A DNA stretch of 64,000 bases from Candidatus Amarobacter glycogenicus (lineage in GTDB: Bacteria > Chloroflexota > Dehalococcoidia > Tepidiformales > Tepidiformaceae): the NCBI GenBank assembly GCA_016719395.1, contig JADJZF010000007.1:186001-250000 (forward strand), read 5' to 3'. A program made the position numbers and the translations under genes. The first letter of the stretch is position 1. The number at the start of each line of letters is the position of its first letter. The notes beneath the pieces are model-generated. The model was not told the DNA's origin and made no database searches. It saw only the letters and a program-made list of their open reading frames with translations. Shown here in pieces: positions 35,674-44,574 of this stretch.

Positions 35674-36647
35674 TCCCCGGGACCCAACGAACCTGGGTCG
35701 AACGCGACGGCGTCCGTCTGCGCGTCCATCACGCTGGCAACGGACCGCTCGTGGTCCTGCTCCACGGCTTCCCCGAGCTCGCGTACTCCTGGCGGCACCA
35801 GTTCGGGCCCCTCGTTGCCGCCGGTTACCGGGTCGTCGCCCCGGATCAGCGCGGCTACGGCGAAAGCAGCTCGCCACCGGACATCGAAGCATTCGCTCTC
35901 GAAGAACTCGCCCGCGATGTCGCGGCTGTCATCGACCACTTTGGAGGCGGGCCGGCGGCCGTTATCGGCCACGATTGGGGGGCGCCGGTCGCCTGGCACA
36001 GCGCCCTCCGCTTTCCCGGCCGCATCCACGCTGTCGGTTCTTTGAGCGTGCCTCACGCCGCAAGGGCGCCGGCGCCGCCCCTCGAACTGATGCGCAGCGC
36101 CGCCGGGCCGGAATTCGTCCACTATGTCGACTACTTCCAGGAACCTGGCCTGGTCGAAGCCGAGTTCGAGCAGAACGTCCGTGACTCCCTCCTGGGATTC
36201 ATCTGGGCCATCTCCGGCGATGCCCCGCGGGATGAACGTTTCAAGCCGATACAGCGTGGAAAGCGCTTCCTCGATTCGCTCACCGTCCCGGCGGCCCCGC
36301 CTTTGTGGCTCACAGACCAAGACCTCGAGACCTACGTCGCCGCATTCCGGCACTCCGGATTTCGCGGCGGACTGAACTGGTACCGCAACGTGAACCGCAA
36401 CTGGGAACAGGCCGCGGACCTCGCGGACGCCGTCGTCGCTCAACCGGCGCTCTTCGTCACCGGTTCGCGAGATCCCGCACGAAATTCCACCGCGATTCAC
36501 CGCCTCCACGAGGTCGTCCCCGACCTCCGCGTGTCCGCGGTGCTCGAAGGTTGCGGCCACTGGACGCAGCAGGAGCGCCCCGAAGAAGTCACTCAACTCT
36601 TGCTCGAATTCCTTAACGCGGTGTGTGACGCTTCGCGTACCATGTGA
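35670..36647 (+). CDS. alpha/beta hydrolase, epoxide hydrolase-like
   Basis: 325 residues from GTG 35670, overlapping the CoA-transferase stop by 4 bases. The HGFPELAYSWRHQ motif and the nucleophile elbow IGHDWGAPVAW, with Asp instead of Ser, are diagnostic of soluble epoxide hydrolases and fluoroacetate dehalogenases. The late GCGHWTQQERPEEV gives the His. A cap-domain pair of tyrosines would mark an epoxide hydrolase; RGGLNWYRN offers one. It is likely cytoplasmic and part of the same degradation operon. Confidence 0.85.
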   Translation: MIPGTQRTWVERDGVRLRVHHAGNGPLVVLLHGFPELAYSWRHQFGPLVAAGYRVVAPDQRGYGESSSPPDIEAFALEELARDVAAVIDHFGGGPAAVIGHDWGAPVAWHSALRFPGRIHAVGSLSVPHAARAPAPPLELMRSAAGPEFVHYVDYFQEPGLVEAEFEQNVRDSLLGFIWAISGDAPRDERFKPIQRGKRFLDSLTVPAAPPLWLTDQDLETYVAAFRHSGFRGGLNWYRNVNRNWEQAADLADAVVAQPALFVTGSRDPARNSTAIHRLHEVVPDLRVSAVLEGCGHWTQQERPEEVTQLLLEFLNAVCDASRTM

Positions 36648-36653
36648 CGATCT

Positions 36654-38024
36654 GTGGAACCGATCATCCAATACGCGGTCGCCCGTGATGGCGTAAACAT
36701 CGCGATGAGCACCCTCGGCGCAGGCCCGCCGGTGGTGTTCCTCCCTGTGCTCCCGCTAAGCCACCTCCAGGTCGAGTGGGAGATGCCGGGCCTCCGCGAA
36801 TTCCTCGAACGGTTCGCCGAACACCACCAGGTCGTGCGATTCGACGCCCGCGGGCTCGGCCTCTCCGACCGCGAAGACTCCGACCGTTCGCTCGATGCCC
36901 ACTTGCTCGATCTCGAAGCCGTCGTTGAACGCGCCGGACTCGACCGGTTCGCGATCTTCGCGGCCAGCTATGCCGGCCCGATGGCAATCCGCTACGCCGC
37001 CCGCAATCCATCCCGCGTCGCACGCATGATCCTCTGGTGCACCCACGCCGCCTATGCCGACGTCGTCGGCAAGCTCCCGCAACAGGCGAACCAGCAGCGC
37101 CAGGCCGTCAACCAGCTCGCCGCTGTCGACCAGGACCTCTACATCCGCACCTATTTTCACCGGGCCGTGGGCTGGACCGAAGGCGATACCGCAAACCGCT
37201 TCGTCGAAGTGGCCAAGAAGAGCATCGACCCGGACCGGTTCTTCGAAAACCTCGCCAATCATCAGGCCTTCGATGCGAGGGAAGACCTGCCCAACGTCCG
37301 CTGTCCCACCCTCGTGTTCCATCGCCCGGCGTTCGTCGGGTCCAACGTCGATGTCGCCAAGGGACTGGCCGGCCAGATTCGCGATGCAAGGCTCGCGCTG
37401 GTGCCCGGCGAGTCCGTCGCACCATTCGTGGGCGATTCTGAGACAATCGTCGAGGCCTCCCTCGCTTTTCTGGCGGAAGATCAGCAACCTCCTTCAGCTG
37501 TTGATGACTGCGCCATGCGCACCATCCTTTACACCGACCTCGAGGCCCACACCGCCATGATCCAGCGGCTCGGTGACGTTCGTGGACGCGAGGTGCTGCG
37601 TGCGCACGAGCGCCTCGTCCGCGAGACGCTCCGCGAGCATGGCGGCGACGAGGTGAAAGCCCTCGGCGATGGTGTCCTCGCTGCGTTCCAATCCACCCAG
37701 CAGGCGATCCGCTGCGCCATTGTCCTGCAGCGCGCGAACTCGGCGGCAGCTCCCCTCCACGGGGAGCATCTCTCGATCCGCGTGGGAATCAATGCGGGAG
37801 AGCCGATCGCCGAAGGAGATGACCTCTACGGCAATGCCGTTACCGTCGCCTCGCGGCTCGCAGCGTTCGCCCGGGGCGGCGAAATCGTCGTCTCGCGCGT
37901 CGTCCGCGAACTCGTGTCCGGCAAGGGCTTCCACTTCGTCGAGGGCGGCGAGGCCCATGTCGCCGCTGCCGAGTCCCCGGTACAGCTGTACAAAGTCGAA
38001 TGGCGAGAGGCGGTTCCCCGTTGA
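36654..38024 (+). CDS. alpha/beta hydrolase fused to class III adenylate/guanylate cyclase
   Basis: 456 residues from a GTG. Residues 1-275 are an alpha/beta hydrolase-like domain (VVFLPVLPLSHLQVEWEMPG, DARGLGLSDRED, Ser in FAASYAGPMA, where the usual elbow glycines are Ala). Residues 285-455 are a class III cyclase: metal Asp in LYTDLEAHTAM, DEVKALGDGVLAAF with the second metal Asp and a Lys, and GNAVTVASRLAAF with the transition-state Asn and Arg. All key cyclase residues seem present. The same architecture is known from mycobacterial Rv1900c. It lies 6 bases after the epoxide hydrolase-like gene. Confidence 0.87.
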   Translation: MEPIIQYAVARDGVNIAMSTLGAGPPVVFLPVLPLSHLQVEWEMPGLREFLERFAEHHQVVRFDARGLGLSDREDSDRSLDAHLLDLEAVVERAGLDRFAIFAASYAGPMAIRYAARNPSRVARMILWCTHAAYADVVGKLPQQANQQRQAVNQLAAVDQDLYIRTYFHRAVGWTEGDTANRFVEVAKKSIDPDRFFENLANHQAFDAREDLPNVRCPTLVFHRPAFVGSNVDVAKGLAGQIRDARLALVPGESVAPFVGDSETIVEASLAFLAEDQQPPSAVDDCAMRTILYTDLEAHTAMIQRLGDVRGREVLRAHERLVRETLREHGGDEVKALGDGVLAAFQSTQQAIRCAIVLQRANSAAAPLHGEHLSIRVGINAGEPIAEGDDLYGNAVTVASRLAAFARGGEIVVSRVVRELVSGKGFHFVEGGEAHVAAAESPVQLYKVEWREAVPR

Positions 38025-38555
38025 GTGAGACATACGACACCATCGTTTCGAAGCGGGATACGCGCCGCTTCAGCGACCGCCCAATCCCTCCCGATACCCT
38101 CGCCCGCCTCGTCCAGGCGGCCCGCATGGCCGGGAGTGCCAAGGCAGCTCAGCCGGTGCGCCTCGTCCTCGTCAGCGATCAGGCCCAGAAGGAACGTCTT
38201 GCCGCGTGCGGCAACGCCACGCCACATCCCCACCTGCCAGGTTGCGGTAGTCTTCGTTCTCGTCCCGGAAGCTGGCGTGATTGGTGCACCGTTCGCGATC
38301 TTCCGCGGACCCTTCGATGCCGGCCGCGCAGCCCAGAACCTGATGCTCGCCGCCTGGGCCGAAGGGATCGCCAGTTGCCCGGCGTCCATGCATCACGCTG
38401 AACAGGCAGCCGAAGTGCTCGGTCTCCCTGAAGGCCACGTGGTGGCCAACGTCATCGCTCTCGGCTACCCCGCCGAAGACCCCGACCCCGTGCTGGGTAC
38501 TCGCCCGCGGCTGCCGGCCACCGACTACGTGCACCGAAACCGGTGGGGCGAATAG
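38021..38555 (+). pseudogene. nitroreductase family protein, frameshifted
   Basis: A TTG at 38021 overlaps the cyclase stop (TTGA). The N-terminal half is a nitroreductase: SKRDTRRFSDRPIPPDTLARLVQAARMA includes the FMN-binding RRF and the ANPAP-like helix. After GNATP at about 38219-38225 the frame breaks. The continuation HIPTCQVAVVFVLVPEAG...FDAGRAAQNLMLAAWAEGI...EVLGLPEGHVVANVIALGYP is in another frame and ends at 38555. Corrected length is about 178 residues. Such enzymes are FMN-dependent NAD(P)H oxidoreductases. It closes the CoA-transferase operon. A single indel explains the break. Confidence 0.8.
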
Positions 38556-38564
38556 CCAAATCGT

Positions 38565-38639
38565 TGGTACCCCCGACAGGACTCGAACCTGTGCCTTCGG
38601 CTCCGGAGGCCGACACTCTATCCGCTGAGCTACGGGGGC
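38565..38639 (-). tRNA. tRNA-Arg(CCG)
   Basis: On the minus strand GCCCCCG (38639-38633) pairs with CGGGGGT across the acceptor stem with one G-T wobble. The D arm is GCTC...GAGT, and the anticodon stem TCGGC/GCCGA encloses CTCCGGA, giving anticodon CCG. The T arm is ACAGG-TTCGAGT-CCTGT. The discriminator is A and the CCA end is encoded (38567-38565). It reads codon CGG, common in this GC-rich genome. Confidence 0.95.
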
Positions 38640-38696
38640 AACTCTCCACCGATGGTAGCCCTTGCGCTGCTTTGCCGCACGCCCGCCGGGCGCATG

Positions 38697-39635
38697 TCAG
38701 GCCCGGCTGTACGCCAGGACAGCCGCCCCGAAGAGCACACCTTGCAGCAGCCCCGAGGCCGCCATCAGCCAGAGGCCGGCAGCCCGCTCCCTCGCATGCA
38801 GGACGACTCCCGCGGCTGCGTTGAAGCCCAGTATCCCCGCCCCAAGGTAAGCCATGCGCAACAGCTCCCCCTTGTTCCCCACCCGGACGATCCCACCCAG
38901 CTCGGGGAAGCTGAGTTCCACCACGTTCGGCAGGTCCGGATACCGGGCGAACACGTAGCCGCCAAGTGCCGCGCAGGCCAGCGCGGCGATCCCCAACGCC
39001 AGCATCGAAACCCGGTCCCGCCAGAACGGCATTGCCGCCAGCCCCGTCGCAGCAGAACGGTGCGAATACTCTTCAACTGGGGCCAGCGCCGCCCGCGACT
39101 GGATCTCCTCGGCGAACGCCGCCTGGTCCAGGACGGTCAGCGCGTAGGCCTCGCCCGTCGTTACCAGGTAGAGAAGTTCGTCGGGAGTGCTGTGCGTCGA
39201 AAAGAACAGCGTGAAACCCAGCCGCTTCACATCGGCCGCGCCAACGTGGCAGCCCCACCAGTTAAGCCCCTTAACGCTTGCCGAATCGAGCGTCCGCCCG
39301 GGGACCATTCTCTGGATCGCCGCTATCGGCACGACGATCCGCCGGAAGCCCCATCGAATGGTCAGCGCATCGCGGTCGATAACATAGCTGAGCGCGAACA
39401 CTCCGTACGCCCAGTTCGCGAACAACAATCCGAGCCCCGCCGCCGCCGCGCAAACAGTCCACGCCACGAACGTCTTGAACTCGGCCGGCGCCCCGAACGC
39501 CACCGCGCCCGCCAGCAACGCTGCCACGAATGCCCACGCTGCGAACGCACCCCCGACGATCACGCCAAGGGCCCGCGGCGGTTGGAACTCCACCGGCCCT
39601 AGCGTGCGATGCGTGCGCGTGCCGGTGTGCACCAT
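38697..39635 (-). CDS. membrane protein with bacterial PH-like domain
   Basis: 312 residues. Two hydrophobic helices (about residues 25-50 and 58-80) precede a cytoplasmic or surface PH-like region (YVIDRDALTIRWGFRRIVVPIAAIQRM, then VKRLGFTLFFSTHSTPDELLYL and ALTVLDQAAFAEEI), and two or three helices follow at the C-terminus. This pattern fits the bPH/DUF3093-like membrane proteins of unknown role. ATG 39635 lies 37 bases inside ilvE, so it is translationally coupled or the real start is slightly later. Confidence 0.65.
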   Translation of the reverse strand: MVHTGTRTHRTLGPVEFQPPRALGVIVGGAFAAWAFVAALLAGAVAFGAPAEFKTFVAWTVCAAAAGLGLLFANWAYGVFALSYVIDRDALTIRWGFRRIVVPIAAIQRMVPGRTLDSASVKGLNWWGCHVGAADVKRLGFTLFFSTHSTPDELLYLVTTGEAYALTVLDQAAFAEEIQSRAALAPVEEYSHRSAATGLAAMPFWRDRVSMLALGIAALACAALGGYVFARYPDLPNVVELSFPELGGIVRVGNKGELLRMAYLGAGILGFNAAAGVVLHARERAAGLWLMAASGLLQGVLFGAAVLAYSRA

Positions 39636-40525
39636 GCCCGGTACTTCTCACTCCTACCGCGAATTGCGTCGTAAAACAGCTCGCTCAGCTGGCTCGTGAT
39701 CGGCCCGGGCCGCCCCTCTCCAACTTTGCGCCGGTCGATCTCCACGATCGGCGTCAGGTGCGCTGCGGTGCCCGTCATGAACACCTCATCGGCGATGTAT
39801 AGCTCCGTCCGGTCGATTTCGCGCTGGACAATCGGGATGCCAAGGTCGTCGGCCGCCATCTGCATCACGCTCTTCGCAGTGATGCCCTCCAGCACGTTGT
39901 CGGCCGGCCCCGGCGTGATCAGCTGGCCGTGCCGGATCATGAAGATGTTCTCGCCGCTGCCCTCCGAGACGTGGCCGTTCTCGTTCAGCATGATCGCCTC
40001 GTCGAAGCCGTTTGCGTTCGCTTCGGTCTTCGCCAGGGCGCTATTCACGTAGATGCCGGTCACCTTCGCGCGCGGCGGGATGCCGGTGTCCTGCACGCGT
40101 CGCCAGGTGCTGGTATGGCAGCGGGCGGTCTCCGGCAGGTACGCCGGGAACGGCGAGAGGAAGATCAGCGTGTCCACGTCCACGTTGTGCAGCCGCACGC
40201 CGAGCACCTCGCCCGAGAGGTAGACCATCGGGCGCAGGTAGACGTCCTCGGTGAACCCACTTCGTTCCACCAGCTCGACGGCGATCTCACAGAGCTTCTC
40301 AACCGGCTCTCGCATCTGCATGCCAAGGATGTGTGAACTCTGGCCGAGCCGCTGCATGTGCTCCCGCGTGCGGAACAGGTAGGTCGTCTGCGCCTCTTCG
40401 TTCCAGTTGCCGCGGATACCCTCGAACACGGCTGTCCCGTAGTTGAAGGCGTGAGTCATGATCCCGATCTTCGCCTCGCTGAGCGGGACGATGTCGCCCT
40501 GGAAATACGCGTACGGTGTTGGCAT
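39599..40525 (-). CDS. ilvE: branched-chain amino acid aminotransferase
   Basis: 308 residues from ATG 40525, with AAGGAG six bases upstream. Fold type IV features are clear: HAFNYGTAVFEGIRGNW, YLRPMVYLSGEVLG, the PLP Lys in NSALAKTEANANGFDEAIML, EGSGENIFMI and DEVFMTGTAAHLTPI. It transfers the amino group between glutamate and the 2-oxoacids of leucine, isoleucine and valine. A TATACT -10 element lies 40 bases upstream, so it can be expressed independently of the genes before it. ilvC is encoded at 55.5 kb. Confidence 0.93.
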   Translation of the reverse strand: MPTPYAYFQGDIVPLSEAKIGIMTHAFNYGTAVFEGIRGNWNEEAQTTYLFRTREHMQRLGQSSHILGMQMREPVEKLCEIAVELVERSGFTEDVYLRPMVYLSGEVLGVRLHNVDVDTLIFLSPFPAYLPETARCHTSTWRRVQDTGIPPRAKVTGIYVNSALAKTEANANGFDEAIMLNENGHVSEGSGENIFMIRHGQLITPGPADNVLEGITAKSVMQMAADDLGIPIVQREIDRTELYIADEVFMTGTAAHLTPIVEIDRRKVGEGRPGPITSQLSELFYDAIRGRSEKYRAWCTPARARIAR

Positions 40526-40564
40526 GGTGCTCCTTCGCCTCTGGGAATGGTCGGGTTCGCGATG

Positions 40565-40570
40565 AGTATA
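40565..40570 (-). promoter_or_regulatory. -10 element TATACT for ilvE
   Basis: On the minus strand TGGTTATACTCATCG lies 40 bases upstream of the ilvE ATG, within the short gap after the lipoprotein gene. The TG before the hexamer is one base off the extended -10 position. No -35 was found. Confidence 0.4.
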
Positions 40571-40601
40571 ACCAGCGGCAGCCCGCGGTTCCCCGCTCGG
40601 G

Positions 40602-41024
40602 TCAGTCCTCCAGCGACCGGCTGAAGAACGTCCCATCCTTGCACTCTTCGACGGTCAGCTCTTTGGCCGCCAACCGCCTCTGCACATCATCCGGCGGCAG
40701 CGGCGGGGTCCGCGTTACCAGCGAAGTCGGTTCACTGACCGCGTCCTCCAGGTACTGCACGAACTCGTCGTTGTACTTCGCCAGGTCGGCCGGCGGGTTG
40801 GTGGACTTCATCGTCTTGATGAACTCCTTGATCACGTCGGCGATCTCCGCCGCGGTCGTCTTGCTCAACAGCGCGTTTGAGAAGTCGGAGGTGCCTTTGC
40901 AGATGGCTGCAAGGTACTCCTCGTCGCTTCCGCCGCTCTTCGGCGTGTCGTCGTCATCACCGCAGCTGGCGAACAGGGCGAGTGCGGGCAAGAGCATTGC
41001 AGCCGCGAACAGGTAACGTCGCAT
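40602..41024 (-). CDS. small lipoprotein of unknown function
   Basis: 140 residues from ATG 41024. The signal peptide MRRYLFAAAMLLPALALFASC ends in a lipobox with Cys at residue 21, followed by GDDDDTPKSGG. The mature domain is a short helical stretch (EEYLAAICKGTSDFSNALLS, ADVIKEFIKTMKS) with two cysteines that could form a disulfide. The style matches the lipoprotein at 15 kb: lipobox, then Asp-rich segment. No family is recognised. Confidence 0.75.
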   Translation of the reverse strand: MRRYLFAAAMLLPALALFASCGDDDDTPKSGGSDEEYLAAICKGTSDFSNALLSKTTAAEIADVIKEFIKTMKSTNPPADLAKYNDEFVQYLEDAVSEPTSLVTRTPPLPPDDVQRRLAAKELTVEECKDGTFFSRSLED

Positions 41025-41061
41025 CGGCAAAATGCTACATCTTCGGGGCGTTAGGCGACGT

Positions 41062-42042
41062 TCAGAGCAGCAGTCTCTTGGGCGCCGAACGCGGCTCCCT
41101 TCGCCAATGGTGCACCAGGTACCGCCGCACCCCATCAACCTCAACTGGCTCGATCCGGCAGCGGGAGGTCGTCGCGAGGGCGCCCGCCCGCTCGCGCCAG
41201 CCTTGTAGCGAATGCCCGTCGCCGATCTCGAAGACCGCATCAAACTCGCGCAGTGCGTCCGCCTGGGCAATCCCGAGGTCGGTCAACCAGCCAAGGTGGA
41301 TCTCGGCCAGTCCCATGTGGAAGTCCCGGTCGCCGAAGGTCATCGCCACGTGGTCCGGCCCCGATTCGTTCCCCGCGACGAGCAGCGTCGAACCAAAGTG
41401 CGAAAGCGAGAGGTCAGTCGCTGCCCGGTACAGCGGCCCGAGAACCTCGTGTGCGGCGAGGATTTCACCGGCACGAAAGGCATGGAGGGCGAACTGCGTC
41501 GCATGGTGTTCCGGTGCGATCGCGATGCCGCCTCCATCGAGCCACTCCTGCCACTCCGCCGCGCCGGTCCGCAACAGGTAGAGCATCGATGCCTGGAAGT
41601 CCGCGGCAGACCGCACCAGCGGCGTCGCCGCTGCATAGTTTCCCCACTGCACCGCGTGCAGCGCCTCGAGCCGGCACAACCAGGACCGGGACCAGAGCCC
41701 GAGCGCCGCGACCATCGCCTGCGTCCGGGACTTCGCTCCGGTGGAGGCCGCCGCGACTCCACCTTCCAGGTTCAATCCGTCGAGAACAGCAGCGAGGTCG
41801 CCATCCAGAACGAACGAAGTCTGCCGGTGCGAATCGAGACTGCCGCCCGCGTCCGCGGCCGGCCGGGCCGCCCCGGTCGCCATCGGGAAGACCTTCGGCG
41901 GCGAAATGCGAATACTCATCGAGTCAACCTCCAGCATCTCCTCGAGGGCAGCGAGCCGATCGACGACGGACTCGGGCTGGAGCGGCCCGAACGTCGCGTC
42001 CCCGACGAGCGGACTGGGAACGAGTGCGAATCGGCGAGTCAT
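41062..42042 (-). CDS. hypothetical protein
   Basis: 326 residues, soluble, no signal peptide and no membrane helix. The central part (LCRLEALHAVQWGNYAAATPL followed by an Arg-Ser and a LLRTGAAEWQEWLDGG segment) resembles the helical core of large uncharacterised families in which a Y-x3-PL-x-RS motif occurs. The C-terminus (GWRERAGALATTSRCRI...VDGVRRYLVHHW) is beta-like. It lies 7 bases after the DinB gene and 37 before the lipoprotein gene on the same strand. I do not recognise a function. Confidence 0.6.
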   Translation of the reverse strand: MTRRFALVPSPLVGDATFGPLQPESVVDRLAALEEMLEVDSMSIRISPPKVFPMATGAARPAADAGGSLDSHRQTSFVLDGDLAAVLDGLNLEGGVAAASTGAKSRTQAMVAALGLWSRSWLCRLEALHAVQWGNYAAATPLVRSAADFQASMLYLLRTGAAEWQEWLDGGGIAIAPEHHATQFALHAFRAGEILAAHEVLGPLYRAATDLSLSHFGSTLLVAGNESGPDHVAMTFGDRDFHMGLAEIHLGWLTDLGIAQADALREFDAVFEIGDGHSLQGWRERAGALATTSRCRIEPVEVDGVRRYLVHHWRREPRSAPKRLLL

Positions 42043-42049
42043 CGTTACC

Positions 42050-42621
42050 CTACTTGTTCATCGCCCGCTGGTAGCCCTGGACGCCGGGATCATCGAACCA
42101 CGGCGCCAGCTCCGACTGCCAGTGGGGCAGGGCCCGGCACATATCGATCGCATGCATCGGGTCGTGCTTGCACCAGCCGCGCAGGTATGCGCCCAGGGGG
42201 ATCTCCGCCGCCGCACGCTTCGAGTCGCCGGCGAACTTGAGGATCCGCGCGAGGTCTTCCTCAGTGAGGGCCTTCAGGTGACCCGTCAATTCCCGTCGCG
42301 CCCGCGCCGCTTCCTCCAACAGTGATTCCACGCCGGCCTTCCGCCGCTCCACCACCTGCTGCTCGTTCCAATTGTCGATGTCGACCCGGGCCCCGTCCGG
42401 AGTCCGCATTCCGGCGTCCTCCCCCGGTGGATCGCGCGGAACATCTCCCCGACCGGGACGTCGATGGTCGCAAGGTGGGCGATGAAGTCGCGCACGAACC
42501 AGCTGCTTTTCGGCGCCTGCCGATCGAGCTCCTCCGGAGACAGCGACCGGCAGAACTCCTCGAAACGTGCCCTGTGCCCGTCGAGTTCCGTGATGACTTC
42601 CAGGACTACCGGTGTCGTCAT
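42050..42621 (-). pseudogene. DinB/YfiT-like protein, frameshifted in a C5 run
   Basis: ATG 42621 overlaps the previous stop (ATGA). The first half reads ELDGHRARFEEFCRSLSPEEL, SSWFVRDFIAHLATIDVPVGEMFRAIHRG; the second half, in another frame, continues EDAGMRTPDGARVDIDNWNEQQVVERR and ends HAIDMCRALPHWQ. The join falls exactly at a five-base C run (42421-42425, plus strand); six would restore the frame. The family is the DinB four-helix bundle (His residues in IAHLA and HAID likely bind metal). Function unknown. It is probably an indel error, not a dead gene. Confidence 0.75.
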
Positions 42622-43211
42622 TCGTCTTCCTCTTCGTCCGGCAGGCTGGCGACGTACTCCCGGGCCTCGGCCAGCAGGCCCGCCTGCCATGCCTCCCGGT
42701 CTTCCCCTTCCACTTCCGCCTCGAGCAACCAGTTCAACACGAGGGCGTCCATGCGCACCTCCGGCAAGGCATCAACAAGCGGGAAGGCATGGCCCAGGCA
42801 ATGACCGCCGAACACCCGGAGGGTCTCCATCAGCGGCGCCGGCCCGAACTGGTCACGCACCCGCCCATCGGGGATCGATTCGAGCGCCGCCACGAGCCCA
42901 TTGATCCCCGTGCCGAACAGCGCCATCAACTCCCCGAGACTGGCGTTGGCCAGCCGTGTAGCCGTCTCCGCGTTGACCGCGTCCGGGTCCCATCCGGGCG
43001 AAATCGGGGATTCTCCCCGGACCCACCTCTCGATCATTGCCGCGTAGTCGTTCAGCGACTGCGCCAGGTGACCAAGCAGTTGCCGGACGCTCCAACTGGT
43101 GCCCGGCGCCGCCCGGTCGAGGCCGCCTTCCGGCGCCAGCGCCGCGATGTGCTTCACGGTCGCCTGTTCGTACATGAACCGGTCGGCTATCGCCCGGATT
43201 TCGGGAGTCAT
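42618..43211 (-). CDS. DinB/YfiT-like protein
   Basis: 197 residues from ATG 43211, one base after the enolase stop. The sequence begins with a helix (MTPEIRAIADRFMYEQ), contains GTSWSVRQLLGHLAQSLNDYAAMIERW with a metal-ligand-like His, and later FGGHCLGHAFPLVDALPEV with two more His. This is the DinB-type pattern. The very acidic tail ends in DEEEDE. The following gene is a paralogue coupled by ATGA, so the two may form a heterodimer; this is inference. Confidence 0.72.
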   Translation of the reverse strand: MTPEIRAIADRFMYEQATVKHIAALAPEGGLDRAAPGTSWSVRQLLGHLAQSLNDYAAMIERWVRGESPISPGWDPDAVNAETATRLANASLGELMALFGTGINGLVAALESIPDGRVRDQFGPAPLMETLRVFGGHCLGHAFPLVDALPEVRMDALVLNWLLEAEVEGEDREAWQAGLLAEAREYVASLPDEEEDE

Positions 43212-43212
43212 C

Positions 43213-44565
43213 TCAGTGCCGGGCTCGCGGAGGACGCCGGTCGGTCCGGGGTGCGCGGCCGCGGGTCGCTGCCTCGCGGGCGGGCCGAGCCTCGAGTTGC
43301 TTGATGCTGTCCCAGCCCGCATAGCTCGCACCGGGCCCAAGTTCCGCTTCAATCTCCAGCAGGCGGTTGTATTTTGCCGTCCGCTCGCTCCGCGCCGGCG
43401 CACCGGTCTTGATCTGGCCGGCGCCGGTCGCCACCGCGAGGTCTGCGATGAACGTGTCCTCGGTCTCACCCGATCGGTGGCTGATTACCGCCGTCCAACC
43501 GGCGCGTTGCGCCATCTCGATGGCCTCCATCGTTTCCGTCAGCGTCCCGATCTGATTCAGCTTCACGAGGACGCTGTTCGCGGACTTCTCTGAAATGCCA
43601 CGCCGGATTCGCTCGACGTTGGTGACGAACAGGTCGTCGCCAACCAGCTGACAGCGGTCGCCAGCCTTCGCGACGAGCGACGCCCAGCCCTCCCAGTCGT
43701 CCTCCGCGAGGCCGTCTTCGATAGAGCGAATCGGGTACTTCTCCACCCAGCCAGCCCAGTGATCGACCATTTCGGCCGAAGTCAGGATCCGCTTCTCCTT
43801 GGCGAGCGCGTACTTTCCGCCGCTGAACAGCTCCGTCGAGGCAGGGTCCAGGGCGAGCACCGCGTCGCTCCCAGGCTTGTACCCTGCCCGCTCGACCGCC
43901 TCGAGCACCACCTGGACGGCGTCCTCGTTGCCGGGCAACGACGGCGCAAACCCGCCTTCGTCGCCGACCGATGTTGCCAGGCCCCGGTCGTGGAGGATCG
44001 CATGCAGCGCGTGGTAGACCTCCACGCCCATCCGCAAGCCCTCCGAGAAAGTCTCGGCGCCGACCGGCATCACCATGAACTCCTGGAAGTCCGTGCTGTC
44101 GGGTGCGTGCTTCCCACCATTCAGGATGTTGAACATCGGCACGGGCAGCCGGTGTGCGCCCGCCCCGCCGAGGTAGCGGTACAACGGCAGGCCCTGCGAA
44201 TCCGCCGCAGCGCGTGCCACAGCCAGCGAAACACCGAGAATCGCGTTCGCCCCCAGCCGACCCTTGTTCGGCGTCCCGTCCAGTTCGCAAAGCACACGGT
44301 CAATCGCCCGCTGCTCGGTCGCGGGGAAATCCTTGAGGGCCTTCGCGATCTCCGTGTTCACGTTGCGCACGGCCTTTGAGACGCCCTTGCCGTTGTACCG
44401 CTTTCCGCCATCCCGCAGTTCGACCGCCTCGTGGGCTCCTGTCGAGGCTCCGGAGGGCACCGCCGCGGTCCCGGTGGCGCCGTCGGCGAGCATCACCGTG
44501 ACATGCACGGTCGGGTTCCCGCGCGAGTCAAGGATCTCCCGCGCCTCGATGGATTCGATGAACAT
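43213..44565 (-). CDS. eno: enolase
   Basis: 450 residues. All enolase landmarks are visible: AREILDSRGNPTVHV at the start, GASTGAHEAVELRDGG, the metal-binding FNILNGGKHAPDSTDFQEF, LALDPASTEL, IEDGLAEDDWEGW, LVGDDLFVTN, then LVKLNQIGTLTET and SHRSGETEDTFIADLAVA with the catalytic Lys and His. It converts 2-phosphoglycerate to phosphoenolpyruvate. The C-terminus after ASYAGWD is extended by about 30 Arg/Pro-rich residues beyond the usual end. It follows def by 9 bases. Confidence 0.96.
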   Translation of the reverse strand: MFIESIEAREILDSRGNPTVHVTVMLADGATGTAAVPSGASTGAHEAVELRDGGKRYNGKGVSKAVRNVNTEIAKALKDFPATEQRAIDRVLCELDGTPNKGRLGANAILGVSLAVARAAADSQGLPLYRYLGGAGAHRLPVPMFNILNGGKHAPDSTDFQEFMVMPVGAETFSEGLRMGVEVYHALHAILHDRGLATSVGDEGGFAPSLPGNEDAVQVVLEAVERAGYKPGSDAVLALDPASTELFSGGKYALAKEKRILTSAEMVDHWAGWVEKYPIRSIEDGLAEDDWEGWASLVAKAGDRCQLVGDDLFVTNVERIRRGISEKSANSVLVKLNQIGTLTETMEAIEMAQRAGWTAVISHRSGETEDTFIADLAVATGAGQIKTGAPARSERTAKYNRLLEIEAELGPGASYAGWDSIKQLEARPAREAATRGRAPRTDRRPPRARH

Positions 44566-44574
44566 GCCTGCTCC

